DNA from: Candidatus Bipolaricaulota bacterium
GTDB lineage: Bacteria > Bipolaricaulota > Bipolaricaulia > UBA7950 > UBA9294
Assembly: GCA_028278555.1 (NCBI GenBank)
Contig: JANQEA010000050.1
Location: 1-44,130, forward strand
DNA length: 44,130 nucleotides
Direction: 5' to 3'
In this document: piece by piece, positions 16,680 to 24,579 of the stretch
Position numbering within the stretch: position 1 is the first letter of the stretch
Layout of the letters: every line of letters starts with the position of its first letter
Notes under the pieces: model-generated
What the model saw: the letters and a program-made list of their open reading frames with translations, nothing else
What the model was told of the DNA's origin: nothing
Database searches by the model: none
Program-made: the position numbers and the translations under genes

Positions 16680-17257
16680 TCGATTCGGTCGCGGGCGAGG
16701 TTGTGGAGATCGGCGCCGATTTCGCGGTGATCGACACCGGCGGACTCGCCTATCGTGCGTTCGCCACTGCGACGGCCCTTCGCAACTTGACCGTCGGACA
16801 CGAGGCTCTGCTGTATACACACCTGATCGTCCGCGACGACTCGATGCAGCTCTACGGGTTCGCGTCACGCGACGAGCGCGAGGTCTTCTGCAAGCTGCTG
16901 ACGGTCGGCCAGGTCGGGCCGAAGCTCGCACTGCAGATCCTCTCGGCCCTGCCGGTCGAAGACCTGATCGACGCCGTCTCCGCCAGCGATGTCGTCCGAT
17001 TGACCCACGTCAAGGGCGTCGGGAAGAAGACGGCCGAGCGGATCCTCGTCGATCTACGAGACAAGATCGGCGCACCTGGGCCGCCGCGTTCGTTCCTCCT
17101 CTCCGCCGCGGAGGAGACGGCCCTCCGCGCCCTGACGTCGAGACTCGGCTTCTCGCCCCGCGAGGCCCGTGAGGCGCTCGGACGGCTGCGAGGGCGCGAC
17201 CTGTCGCCGGAAGATCTCGTCCGACAGGCGCTGGCAATCCTCGGGCGCGGCGGATGA
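16676..17257 (+). CDS. ruvA: Holliday junction branch migration protein RuvA
   Basis: A 193-residue protein that binds four-way junctions and loads RuvB. The OB-fold opens MIDSVAGEVVEIGADFAVID, and both helix-hairpin-helix motifs are visible (LLTVGQVGPKLALQILSAL and LTHVKGVGKKTAERILVDLR). After a short linker the small C-terminal RuvB-binding domain follows (ALRALTSRLGFSPREAREAL). The start at 16676 overlaps the yigZ stop (ATGA). No ruvB or ruvC lies in the window; the next gene is the unrelated resolvase-like ruvX. Confidence 0.95.
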   Translation: MIDSVAGEVVEIGADFAVIDTGGLAYRAFATATALRNLTVGHEALLYTHLIVRDDSMQLYGFASRDEREVFCKLLTVGQVGPKLALQILSALPVEDLIDAVSASDVVRLTHVKGVGKKTAERILVDLRDKIGAPGPPRSFLLSAAEETALRALTSRLGFSPREAREALGRLRGRDLSPEDLVRQALAILGRGG

Positions 17258-17673
17258 GGGTCCTCGGAGTCGACTACGGTCGCCGGCGGATCGGGCTGGC
17301 GCTGAGCGACGAGACGGGAACCCTGGCGAGTCCGCTCCCGACCTTCGTGCGCAGTCGCTCCGAGACGCAAGATCTCGATGCGCTCGCTTCGTTGATCGAG
17401 CGGCACGGCGTGACGTCCGTCGTCGTCGGGCTTCCGCTCAACATGGACGGTACGAGGGGGGAGATGGCGCAGGAGGTCGAGGCGTTCGCCGATCGACTCC
17501 GAGACCGGACGAGCCTCCCGGTCGACTTGTTCGACGAGCGGCTCTCGAGCGATGAAGCGGAGCGGGTTCTCCTCGAAGCCGATTTACCGCGGCGTCGACG
17601 AAAAGAACTGCGAGACGGTTTGGCCGCCGTCGTGATCCTCCAAGGATACCTCAACAAGCAGCCGCTGGGCTGA
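17254..17673 (+). CDS. ruvX: RuvX/YqgF-family RNase H-like nuclease
   Basis: A 139-residue protein with the RNase H fold. The catalytic Asp lies in VDYGRRRIGLALSD, the second acidic strand region is VVVGLPLNMDG, the third acidic residue is in LFDERLSS, and RDGLAAVVILQGYL holds the last conserved Asp. YqgF proteins act in 16S rRNA 3'-end processing (pre-16S nuclease) and have been proposed as Holliday junction resolvases; pairing with ruvA is compatible with either. It starts in the ruvA stop (ATGA) and is the last gene of the four-gene operon. Confidence 0.93.
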   Translation: MRVLGVDYGRRRIGLALSDETGTLASPLPTFVRSRSETQDLDALASLIERHGVTSVVVGLPLNMDGTRGEMAQEVEAFADRLRDRTSLPVDLFDERLSSDEAERVLLEADLPRRRRKELRDGLAAVVILQGYLNKQPLG

Positions 17674-17699
17674 ACCGTCAGATGGAACGCGCGTCGACG

Positions 17700-17867
17700 C
17701 TACTTCTTCTCCTCTCGTTTGAGGAACTCGAGGATCGCTTCGACTACCAAGTAGTTCACCGACCGATCCTTCGCCTCGGCCAGTTTCAACAGTCGCTCGA
17801 CCGGCTGTTGGTCGAGCTTGCTCTTCGGCACGTAGATCGAGATTTTGTCCAGAAGCTGCTTCGGCAC
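17700..17867 (-). CDS. Small ribbon-helix-helix-like DNA-binding protein (55 aa)
   Basis: A 55-residue protein beginning at GTG 17867, seven bases after a perfect AGGAGGG. The pattern is that of a CopG/Arc-type ribbon-helix-helix: short strand KISIYVPKS, helix QQPVERLLKLAEAKDR, turn SVN and helix YLVVEAILEFLKREEKK. Such dimers bind DNA as repressors or antitoxins. No toxin gene is adjacent (ruvX is convergent, prfB lies upstream), so a stand-alone regulator is more likely. It has its own strong promoter. Confidence 0.75.
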   Translation of the reverse strand: MPKQLLDKISIYVPKSKLDQQPVERLLKLAEAKDRSVNYLVVEAILEFLKREEKK

Positions 17868-17900
17868 GAGACTCCCTCCTGAAGCTGTGATGTAGATTGT

Positions 17901-17929
17901 ATTGTAGCAGCCTCTGTTAGATAGAGCAA
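17901..17929 (-). promoter_or_regulatory. Promoter of the ribbon-helix-helix gene
   Basis: On the minus strand TTGCTC (17929-17924), 17 bp and TACAAT (17906-17901) make a good sigma70-type promoter. The predicted leader of about 27 nt contains the AGGAGGG ribosome site. The region is short and could also hold the protein's own operator. Confidence 0.6.
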
Positions 17930-17946
17930 GGCGAACTCGGCCGTAC

Positions 17947-19042
17947 TTACGTTCGGTCCGCAGCCGATTGCTCCAAGTACGCATCGATGAAGTCGCCCAG
18001 GTCGCCATCGAGGACCGCATCGACATTTCCCGTCTCGTGTGACGTACGGTGGTCCTTCACCATCCGATACGGATGGAGGACGTACGAGCGAATCTGACTC
18101 CCCCACTCGATCTCCTTCAGCTCGCCCTGCAGTTCTTCGAGCCTCTCCGCCTGCTGCTGACGGAGGAGTTCGTTCAGCCGGGCGCGGAGGACTCGCATCG
18201 CGTTTTCCTTGTTCTGATGCTGACTCCGCTCGTTCTGACACGAAACGACGATCCCCGTCGGAATGTGGGTGATCCGCACGGCGGAGTCGGTCACGTTGAC
18301 GTGCTGCCCGCCGGCGCCGGATGAGCGGTAGGTGTCGATCCGAAGTTCCTTCGGATCGATCTCGAGGACCGCCTCCTCGACCTCGGGTACGACCGATACC
18401 GCGGCAAACGAGGTGTGTCGGCGATGCGCGGAGTCGAACGGCGAGAGGCGGACGAGACGGTGCACGCCCTTCTCCCCCCGGAGATTCCCGTACGCGAACC
18501 GACCCTTCACTTCCAGGGTTGCGCTCCGGATCCCCGCGGTCTCGGCCGGACTGACCTCCAGAAGCCCCGCCTTGAACCGCATCCGCTCGCAGAAGCGCCC
18601 GTACATCCGTAGCAGCATCTCGGCCCAATCCTGCGAATCGGTCCCTCCGGCCCCGGCGTTGATCGAGAGGTAGCAGTTGCCCATGTCGTACTCGCCGGAG
18701 AACGCCAGTTCGATCCGCAGCTGCTTCACGTGTGCTTCGAGTGCGCCGAGTCGTCGACCGAGTTCGGCGAGTTCGGTCGCATCCTCCGCCTCGACGGCCA
18801 TCCGGTGGAGGAGTTCGATCTCCTCCAGTTCGGTCATCACCTCATCGTGCCCCGTCAGTTGCGCTCGCGTATGCTCGACCTGCTGCGAAAGGTTCCTGGC
18901 GCGCTCGCGGTCGTCCCAGAATCCGGGGCTCGCCATCTCCGCTTCAAGGCGCTCGATCTCCTCGCGGAGCACCGCCGGGTCAAAGGTAATCGCCCACCTT
19001 CGTCACCAGCTCCTGAAGTCTGGCGATCCTCTCCTCGTGCAT
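17947..19042 (-). CDS. prfB: Peptide chain release factor 2, with programmed +1 frameshift
   Basis: RF2 of 364 residues is made by reading 20 codons from ATG 19042, shifting +1 at CTT-TGA-C, and continuing from 18981 to 17947. Frame 1 encodes MHEERIARLQELVTKVGDYL then TGA; the shifted frame continues DPAVLREEIERLEAEMASPG. RF2 identity rests on the SPF anticodon-like tripeptide (VRLSPFDSAHRRHTSF) and the GGQ motif (RSSGAGGQHVNVTDSAVRI). The start has AAAGGGG upstream. The protein releases chains at UGA and UAA, and the in-frame UGA makes its own synthesis self-limiting. The total matches the usual length of about 365. Confidence 0.96.
18979..19000 (-). promoter_or_regulatory. RF2 programmed frameshift site
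   Basis: On the minus strand CTTTGAC (18985-18979) is the canonical slippery codon, stop and following C. Upstream, AAGGTGGG (19000-18993) is the only Shine-Dalgarno-like stimulator. It stands seven bases from the CTT codon, whereas in E. coli the stimulator stands about three bases away. Confidence 0.9.
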
Positions 19043-19106
19043 CCGCGCCCCTTTCCGTCTTGTGCGCCACCGGATCGACGGTTGATGGATCACTCATCCG
19101 GATCGT

Positions 19107-19161
19107 CTCGCGCCAATCCGATCGTTTATCCGAATCGCCTCGCGTCGATTCGATCGTTTAT
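19107..19161. repeat. Direct repeat in the prfB/oxidoreductase divergent region
   Basis: Two 23-bp copies (19107-19129 and 19139-19161) start CTCGCG and end in the identical GATCGTTTAT, with three or four mismatches between. Their starts are 32 bp apart, about three helical turns. They lie between prfB and the oxidoreductase gene and about 50 bp upstream of the latter's -35 box, which suits an activator or a shared regulator. Confidence 0.5.
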
Positions 19162-19207
19162 AGGGGAATCGTCGGCCGACCTCAACCGGACCGATGGCTC
19201 CGCTCTG

Positions 19208-19237
19208 TTGACAGAGAAGCCCGACCCCGACTACGAT
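19208..19237 (+). promoter_or_regulatory. Promoter of the CrtI-like oxidoreductase gene
   Basis: TTGACA (19208-19213), an 18-bp spacer and TACGAT (19232-19237). The -35 box is perfect. Transcription would start about 14 bases before the GTG start at 19258, just enough to include the AGGGAGGG ribosome site. Confidence 0.65.
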
Positions 19238-19257
19238 TCGGGCTCAGGGAGGGCAGC

Positions 19258-20766
19258 GTGAGGGAGACGATTCACATCATCGGGGCCGGGATCGCCGGGC
19301 TGTCCGCCGGCTGCTACGCACGGATGAACGGCTATCGGACCCGGATCTTCGAGATGCACTCGCTCCCCGGAGGACTGTGCACGGCCTGGACGCGGAACGG
19401 ATACACGATCGACGGCTGTATCCATTGGCTCGTCGGCTCGTCCCCGAAGAATCGCTTCTATCGCATGTGGGAAGAGGTCGGAGCCGTTCCGATTCAACCG
19501 ATCTTCGATCACGATGTCTTCGTACGGATCGAAGGGGAGTCCGGCCAGACGCTTACGCTCTACACGGACATCGACCGGCTACACGCCCATCTGACGGATC
19601 TCGCGCCCGAAGACTGCGATCTCCTCGGCGAGTGGACCCGCGGTTTGCGTCGTCTCGCCCGGTTGGATCTCCCGATCGAGCGCCCGCCCGAGCTCGCCGG
19701 CCCGATCGGCAAGCTGGGCACGGCGCTCCGTTTCCTGCCGCACGTCGGGGTCTTCCGCCGTTGGGCGGGCACGACGGTCCAGCAGTTCGCCGAAGACCTC
19801 GACAACCCGTTCCTCCGTGAGGCGTTCCCGCTCGCGTTCGATCTCCCGGACTTCCCGATGATCGCGATGATGATGACCCTCGCCTGGATGCACAACCGGG
19901 CCTCGGGGTATCCGATCGGGGGCTCGCTCCCGTTCGCCCGAGCGATCGAGGCACGGTATCTCGAACTCGGCGGCGAAATCGAGTACGGGGCGCGCGTCGA
20001 GGAGATCCTCGTCGAGGAGAATCGGGCCGTCGGCGTCCGAACGGCCGATGGAACGGAGCACCGCGCGAATCGGGTCATCTCCGCCGCCGACGGACACGCG
20101 ACGATCTTCGAACTGCTGGGCGGTCGCTACTGCGACGAGACGATCCGCGACTACTACGATCATCTCCCAATCTTCCCGCCGCTTCTCTTCGTCGGCCTCG
20201 GGGTCAACCGGACCTTCGAGGACTTCCCGGACGCAGTCTCGGGGATCAGCTTCCCCCTGCCGGATCCGGTCACGATCGACGGTCGGCCTGTGACACGCTT
20301 GTCCGTCCAGGCGAGCACGTTCGATCCGTCGCTCGCCCCGTCGGGGAAGACCGCGCTGAAGGTGGCGATCCCGTCGAGCTTCGAACGATGGGCAGCGCTT
20401 CGTGCGCGTTCCGATGAGTACGCCGCCGAGAAGGAGGCGGTCGCCGGCGGAGTGATCCGCGGCCTCGAACAGCGCTTCCCGGGCCTCTCGGAGGACGTCG
20501 AGATGATCGACGTCGCCACGCCAGCGACGTGGCATCGCTACACCGGAAACTGGCGTGGGAGCTTCGAAGGCTGGCTCCCCACGCCGAGGACGCTCCGCCT
20601 GCGGATGAGCAAGACACTCCCCGGGCTGTACGACTTTTACATGGTCGGGCAGTGGGTCCAGCCGGGCGGCGGTCTGCCGCCGGCCGGCATGTCGGCCCGG
20701 CATGTCCTTCAAATGATCTGCCGCGAAGACAACAAGCGATTCAATGCGGACACCCGAACAGCCTGA
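19258..20766 (+). CDS. Phytoene desaturase/isomerase-like FAD-dependent oxidoreductase
   Basis: A 502-residue CrtI/RetS-like flavoprotein. The N-terminal dinucleotide loop is IIGAGIAGLSAGCYARMNG, followed by the FAD-binding PGGLCTAWTRNGYTIDGCIH. The C-terminal FAD motif is near GQWVQPGGGLPPAGMSARHV. The start at GTG 19258 follows AGGGAGGG and the promoter; the frame is open further upstream but that part is antisense to prfB. The substrate could be a carotenoid, retinoid or unrelated polyene lipid; no other carotenoid gene is in the window. The hydrophobic FPLAFDLPDFPMIAMMMTLA probably contacts membrane. DUF4342 follows 28 bp later. Confidence 0.85.
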   Translation: MRETIHIIGAGIAGLSAGCYARMNGYRTRIFEMHSLPGGLCTAWTRNGYTIDGCIHWLVGSSPKNRFYRMWEEVGAVPIQPIFDHDVFVRIEGESGQTLTLYTDIDRLHAHLTDLAPEDCDLLGEWTRGLRRLARLDLPIERPPELAGPIGKLGTALRFLPHVGVFRRWAGTTVQQFAEDLDNPFLREAFPLAFDLPDFPMIAMMMTLAWMHNRASGYPIGGSLPFARAIEARYLELGGEIEYGARVEEILVEENRAVGVRTADGTEHRANRVISAADGHATIFELLGGRYCDETIRDYYDHLPIFPPLLFVGLGVNRTFEDFPDAVSGISFPLPDPVTIDGRPVTRLSVQASTFDPSLAPSGKTALKVAIPSSFERWAALRARSDEYAAEKEAVAGGVIRGLEQRFPGLSEDVEMIDVATPATWHRYTGNWRGSFEGWLPTPRTLRLRMSKTLPGLYDFYMVGQWVQPGGGLPPAGMSARHVLQMICREDNKRFNADTRTA

Positions 20767-20794
20767 GCACCGAAACGCACGAGAAGGAGATCGC

Positions 20795-21049
20795 ATGTCC
20801 AAAGAGAAGGCCCGAACGGAAGAACTGAGCATCAGCGGAGAGAAGCTCGTCTCCACCATCAAGGAGATCATCCGACAAGGGAATGTCCGCCGGATCGGGG
20901 TGCAGAACAAGAACGGCGAGCAGTTGTTCGAGATCCCGCTGACGATCGGCGTCGTCGGGACGCTCCTCCTCCCGACCCTCGCTGCGCTCGGGGCGATCGC
21001 CGCCCTCGTGACCGAATGCACGATCGTCGTCGAGCGGCTCGAGGAGTGA
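20795..21049 (+). CDS. DUF4342 domain protein
   Basis: An 84-residue protein matching DUF4342: a basic/helical N-terminus (SGEKLVSTIKEIIRQGNVRR), a short strand GVQNKNGEQLFEIPLTIG and a hydrophobic segment VVGTLLLPTLAALGAIAALV ending in CTIVVERLEE. It is likely a small membrane-associated protein. The start is set by AGAAGGAG six bases upstream. It sits behind the oxidoreductase gene, likely on the same transcript. The function of the family is unknown. Confidence 0.85.
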   Translation: MSKEKARTEELSISGEKLVSTIKEIIRQGNVRRIGVQNKNGEQLFEIPLTIGVVGTLLLPTLAALGAIAALVTECTIVVERLEE

Positions 21050-21185
21050 GTCCGGGGTCGCTTTCGGCTTCACCGAACCGACAAGCACCGTTCATCGGCC
21101 CTTCACAACAACGCGATACATTCAGACTGTACGAGAGCTACAAGAAGCGTAGTACCTCCAAAGCGTAAGGGCGACATTCGACATA

Positions 21186-21250
21186 CGAGGGGTCCGAATC
21201 GGGCCCCTCGAACCTTTGCTGGGAACCCGCTCGGTGTCGGCAGTCCCAGC
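21186..21250 (+). other. Two adjacent hairpins between DUF4342 and cupin genes
   Basis: Hairpin 1: an 11-bp stem with one G-T pair (21186-21196 with 21200-21210) and loop AAT, followed by AACCTTTG; it probably ends the oxidoreductase/DUF4342 transcript. Hairpin 2: GCTGGGA (21218-21224) with TCCCAGC (21244-21250), enclosing a smaller CCG/CGG pairing. The rest of 21050-21318 holds no gene; TAAAAT at 21284-21289 may be the -10 box of the cupin gene, 29 nt before its start. Confidence 0.45.
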
Positions 21251-21318
21251 TTGGAGGGCGAGGAAAGCACAACCAACAGCGGATAAAATCGACGGATCCA
21301 CGTTCGCTGGGAGGGCCC

Positions 21319-21645
21319 ATGAGCTTCTACCGCATCAACGACCTGCAGTCGACCGAGATGCTGCCCGGGATCGATCGGCGCGCCGTCTGGCTCGACGGCG
21401 TGATGCTGACGTTCTTCACGTTCGCTCCGAACGCGATCGTGCCGGAACACGAACATCCGCACGAGCAGATCACGCTGGTGACACGAGGCGCGATGGAGTT
21501 CACCCTGGAAGGCGAAACCCGAATCCTCCGCGCCGGAGACGGGGTTTGCATCCCACCGAACGCGCCCCACAAGGCCGTCGTCCTCGACGAGGAAACGGAG
21601 GCGCTCGACGCTTGGAATCCACCGCGGGAGGACTACAAGGCGTAA
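21319..21645 (+). CDS. Cupin-domain protein
   Basis: A 108-residue single cupin barrel. Metal ligands are visible as H-x-H-x(4)-E (EHEHPHEQITLVTRGAMEF) in motif 1 and the GDGVCIPPNAPHKAVVL motif 2 with its His. Such small cupins bind Fe, Mn or Zn and serve as dioxygenases, isomerases or sensors; sequence does not tell which. GGGAGGG precedes the ATG. It stands alone between the oxidoreductase unit and the methyltransferase, each with its own signals. WLDGVMLTFFTFAPN forms the first strands. Confidence 0.92.
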   Translation: MSFYRINDLQSTEMLPGIDRRAVWLDGVMLTFFTFAPNAIVPEHEHPHEQITLVTRGAMEFTLEGETRILRAGDGVCIPPNAPHKAVVLDEETEALDAWNPPREDYKA

Positions 21646-21690
21646 ATCACAGCAAAGATCGAGCGCACCCGACATCGAGCCGCCATGCGG

Positions 21691-21718
21691 TGGACCGCTC
21701 CGTCCGCACCGCTACACT
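21691..21718 (+). promoter_or_regulatory. Putative leaderless promoter of the methyltransferase gene
   Basis: TGGACC (21691-21696), 16 bp, TACACT (21713-21718), then only six bases to the ATG at 21725. There is no Shine-Dalgarno sequence. Transcription from this box would start at or inside the start codon. Confidence 0.5.
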
Positions 21719-21724
21719 TGCTCC

Positions 21725-22513
21725 ATGGATGCCCGAGAGGCCGCCGGCTACTGGGAGGAGAACGCCGATGCGTGGACGGAGCTCGTCCGCGCCGGGTACG
21801 ACACGTACCGGGATCACCTGAACACACCGGCGTTCTTCGCTGCGTTGCCAAACGCAGAAGGGCTATGCGGACTCGATGTCGGCTGCGGCGAGGGCTACAA
21901 CACCAGGCTCCTCGCACAACGGGGCGCGCAGGTCACGGCAATCGACGTCTCCGAGACGTTCATTCGGCACGCGAGCGATGAGGAGCGCCGGGCTCCGCTC
22001 GGCATCGAGTACGCCATCGCCGATGCCTGTGCCCTTCCGTTCGCCGGCGAGCGATTCGATCTCGCCGTCGCGTTCATGAGCCTGATGGACATCCCGAGAC
22101 CGGAGCTCGCGATCGCGGAAGTCCACCGCGTTCTGAAGCCCGGTGGGTTCTTCCAATTCTCGATCTCCCACCCGTGCTTCGACACGCTTCATCGCGTCAA
22201 CCTTCGCGACAACGCGGGGCTCACCTACGCGATCGAGGCCGGCCGGTACTTCGACCAGGCGGACGGACGCATCCAGGAATGGTTGTTCAGCGCTGCCCCG
22301 CCGGAGGAACAGGCTCGCCATCCGAAGTTCAAGGTCCCACGGTTCACGCGAACACTCAGCGAGTGGCTGACGATGCTCCTCGATGCGGGCTTCACGATCG
22401 AGTACGTCGGAGAGCCTCGGCCGGACGACGAGACCGTCGAGCAACACCCGAACCTCCAGGACGCCCAGGTCGTCGGCTACTTCCTCCACGTGAGAGCGCG
22501 AAAAGCGGCCTGA
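21725..22513 (+). CDS. Class I SAM-dependent methyltransferase
   Basis: A 262-residue Methyltransf_11-type enzyme. Motif I is LDVGCGEGYNTRLLA, motif II ends the second strand at VTAIDVSETFI, motif III is IADACALPFAGERFDLAVAF and the post-motif region EVHRVLKPGGFFQFSISHPC is typical. The C-terminal ~100 residues (aromatic, DGRIQEWLFSAAPPEEQARH) form the acceptor part. The N-terminus EAAGYWEENADAW is common in small-molecule methyltransferases. The acceptor is unknown. It is convergent with the secreted protein gene, with nine bases between stops. Confidence 0.9.
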   Translation: MDAREAAGYWEENADAWTELVRAGYDTYRDHLNTPAFFAALPNAEGLCGLDVGCGEGYNTRLLAQRGAQVTAIDVSETFIRHASDEERRAPLGIEYAIADACALPFAGERFDLAVAFMSLMDIPRPELAIAEVHRVLKPGGFFQFSISHPCFDTLHRVNLRDNAGLTYAIEAGRYFDQADGRIQEWLFSAAPPEEQARHPKFKVPRFTRTLSEWLTMLLDAGFTIEYVGEPRPDDETVEQHPNLQDAQVVGYFLHVRARKAA

Positions 22514-22522
22514 CGCTTCGAT

Positions 22523-23725
22523 CTACTCGCCGATGGTTCCCTCGCTGTCGATCCTTGCGATCACTGCATCGAAGTCGTCATCGGCGCGGCGGACGAAGAT
22601 CCAGCCGGGCATCGCGAAGGTTCCGTCACCAAGATCGATAATCGAGAAGCCTCCGTAGTTCGTCCAACGCCGCCACGGAACGGCATCCCGCACCCAATCG
22701 ACCTGGCCGTCGTCGGTGAACCGGAGCACGGGAAAAGCCGGACCGAAGCCAGCAACGAGGTATCCACCCTCGGGGATCGCGACGACCGAAACACCGTAAT
22801 CGTCCTGGTAGTGACTCCCTTCGGTCTTGCTCCAGATCAGCTTGCCGGTCTCGGCATCGATCTTGGCAATCCAGAAGTCGAGTGGGCTTTCGTTTGCACT
22901 GATCGCTTCGGTGGCGCCGACGACGACGACCACGTCGCCCTCGGGCGTGAAGGCCATGTCGTTCCCCCACTGTTTCACGTCGCCGCGGTAGAGACGCTGC
23001 CAGATCTCCCGACCGTTTCGGTCAAGGCGGAACAGCTTCGTGTCGCGGTGGGTCCCTTCGTATCCTCCGGGGTAGGAGACGCCGACGAGGACCAGCAGGT
23101 CTCCGTTCTCCGCCTCGAGCGCCGCCACCCCGGTCTCGTTGTGGGAGTCGCCGAGGGTCGTCTCCCACAGTACATCGCCCCCAGCGTCGACCTTCACGAC
23201 GTATGCGTTGAAGCCCCCACCGAACGAGTCACTCTCACCGACGAGGAGGAAGCCACCGTCGGAGGTCGGAAGCAGGTCCTTCGCCCATTCGATTCCCGCC
23301 CCTCCGTAGGTTGTCGACCAGATCAGACCGCCGCCCGCGTCGAGGCGAAGAAGGTAGAAGTCCCGCTGCCCGGCTCCGAAGGAGTCGGTCTCCGCGAGGA
23401 CGAGGAATCCGCCGTCGGAGGTCGCTTCGATGCAGATCGCCTGATCCATCGCGTCCCCGCCGTGAGTCTTCTCCCAGACGAGGCCCCCCTCGAGGGTTAC
23501 CTTCGCGATGAGAACGTCGCCGAGCGTCGTGGCGCCGAGCGCGTGATGCGTGGTCCCAGCAGCAACAAGCGTCCCGTCGTCCGCGAGGACGACATCGAAG
23601 AACGCTCCGTAGTCGGGGCCCTCGAATGTCTCGATCCATGTCGGCGATTCGTCCTCGGCCCACACGGACAGCGATACCACGGCGACCAGCAGGAAGAGGG
23701 CAAGTCCCTTCTGCTTCCACGTCAT
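22523..23725 (-). CDS. Secreted repeat protein, probably a PQQ-like/WD-type beta-propeller
   Basis: A 400-residue exported protein. The signal peptide is KQKGLALFLLVAVVSLSVWA with cleavage before EDE, and GGAAGGAG lies upstream of the ATG at 23725; the 43-codon extension upstream is not supported. The mature part has about six repeats of roughly 50 residues of the form DGGFLVLAETDSFGAGQ, LLRLDAGGGLIWSTTYGG. These are typical of secreted proteins of the 'T-x-GG-D' kind seen in beta-propellers, often surface or cell-envelope bound. No catalytic motif is visible. Binding or structural function is likely but unproven. Confidence 0.8.
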   Translation of the reverse strand: MTWKQKGLALFLLVAVVSLSVWAEDESPTWIETFEGPDYGAFFDVVLADDGTLVAAGTTHHALGATTLGDVLIAKVTLEGGLVWEKTHGGDAMDQAICIEATSDGGFLVLAETDSFGAGQRDFYLLRLDAGGGLIWSTTYGGAGIEWAKDLLPTSDGGFLLVGESDSFGGGFNAYVVKVDAGGDVLWETTLGDSHNETGVAALEAENGDLLVLVGVSYPGGYEGTHRDTKLFRLDRNGREIWQRLYRGDVKQWGNDMAFTPEGDVVVVVGATEAISANESPLDFWIAKIDAETGKLIWSKTEGSHYQDDYGVSVVAIPEGGYLVAGFGPAFPVLRFTDDGQVDWVRDAVPWRRWTNYGGFSIIDLGDGTFAMPGWIFVRRADDDFDAVIARIDSEGTIGE

Positions 23726-23866
23726 AGTCTGTCTCCTTCCGACAACCGAATGTGCGAGACAGATATGCCGCGCCACACACTGGATCAGCCCACACGATTC
23801 TACTCGGAACAACGCAGACTTCACACCCGTACGCGGTTCCTCGTCACAGCGCAATCTGAGCCGGAA

Positions 23867-24145
23867 TCACGCCTCCGGTCGCCAGTAGACTCCACCACCG
23901 CCCTGACGGTCCAGGTAGCCAGACTCGAACAACTCACGGCGGAGGGTCGCGCAGTCGTGATGGTGTCGACGGAGGATCCGGTTGACCTCGGCTTCCGGAT
24001 ACTCGATCCCGGTCTCGAACTGCTGCTGCAGCCAGCGGAGGACGACATCGCGCTTCTTCCGCTTCGCCGGGATCCGGATCAGCTCCTCCCCGTCGAGGAA
24101 CGTGTCGAGGACCTTTCGCTCCCAGTCCTCCCATTCGGTCGCCAT
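23867..24145 (-). CDS. DUF2087 domain protein
   Basis: A 92-residue protein that matches DUF2087 over nearly its whole length: FLDGEELIRIPAKRKKRDVV, LRWLQQQFETGIEYPEAEVN, then HHHDCATLRRELFESGYLDR and YWRPEA. In larger proteins this domain is attached to a helix-turn-helix, and it has the look of a winged-helix-like nucleic-acid-binding or regulatory module; here it stands alone. The -10 box TAGGAT is only six bases before the ATG and there is no ribosome site. Its function is unknown. Confidence 0.85.
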   Translation of the reverse strand: MATEWEDWERKVLDTFLDGEELIRIPAKRKKRDVVLRWLQQQFETGIEYPEAEVNRILRRHHHDCATLRRELFESGYLDRQGGGGVYWRPEA

Positions 24146-24151
24146 AGCGAC

Positions 24152-24157
24152 ATCCTA
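24152..24157 (-). promoter_or_regulatory. -10 box of a putative leaderless promoter (DUF2087 gene)
   Basis: On the minus strand TAGGAT (24157-24152) ends six bases before the ATG at 24145. The same TAGGAT stands five bases before the YkuK-like gene. No good -35 box is visible here (GCCCGA at 17 bp). Confidence 0.4.
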
Positions 24158-24261
24158 TCCGAACGCGTATGGGTTCGGGCGAGCTGGATGAACCGCTCCG
24201 CCCCGCGTGGTACGCTTCCTCCATCCGGAGCATCAGAACTCGGAGGAAGGGAGAGATCGAC

Positions 24262-24579
24262 ATGCCATCGCAGTATCTTTATCGGATCCAGCCGATCCGG
24301 ATGGGATTCCTGATCGAAAGCACCCCGGAGGAGAACCGGATCGTCGGAGACCATTTTCGCTACCTCAAGCGGCTGACCGAGGAGGGAACCGTTCTCCTCG
24401 CTGGGCGGACGCTAAATACCGATTCGTCGAGCTTCGGGATCGTCATCTTCGAAGCGGAGTCCGACGAGGCGGCACGCGTGCTTGTCAGACAGGATCCGGC
24501 TGTCGAGGCTTTCGTCTTCCGCGCCGAGCTCTTCCCGTTCGGCGTCGCGCTCACCAGCCCTGACCTCCTGAAGGATTGA
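24262..24579 (+). CDS. YCII-related (YciI-like) protein
   Basis: A 105-residue dimeric alpha-beta barrel protein of the YCII family. Visible elements are the first strand YLYRIQPIRMGFLIE, the helix ENRIVGDHFRYLKRLTEEGT with the conserved His, VLLAGRTLNTDSSSFGIVIF, then the AARVLVRQDPAVEAFVF segment with the conserved D-P and the last strand FRAELFPFGVAL. Family members include peroxidase-like and isomerase-like enzymes; the bacterial role is usually unknown. GGGAGAG precedes the ATG. A -10-like TACGCT lies at 24211-24216. Confidence 0.9.
   Translation: MPSQYLYRIQPIRMGFLIESTPEENRIVGDHFRYLKRLTEEGTVLLAGRTLNTDSSSFGIVIFEAESDEAARVLVRQDPAVEAFVFRAELFPFGVALTSPDLLKD

Noticed and set aside
18980..18982. 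In-frame TGA near the start of prfB as a sequencing error or pseudogene
   Set aside because: CTT-TGA-C at codon 21 is the known RF2 autoregulatory frameshift; both flanking frames encode RF2 residues.
21250..21290. GAGGAAAG reminiscent of RNase P RNA
   Set aside because: Only eight bases match; the rest of the conserved RNase P core is absent and the region is far too short.
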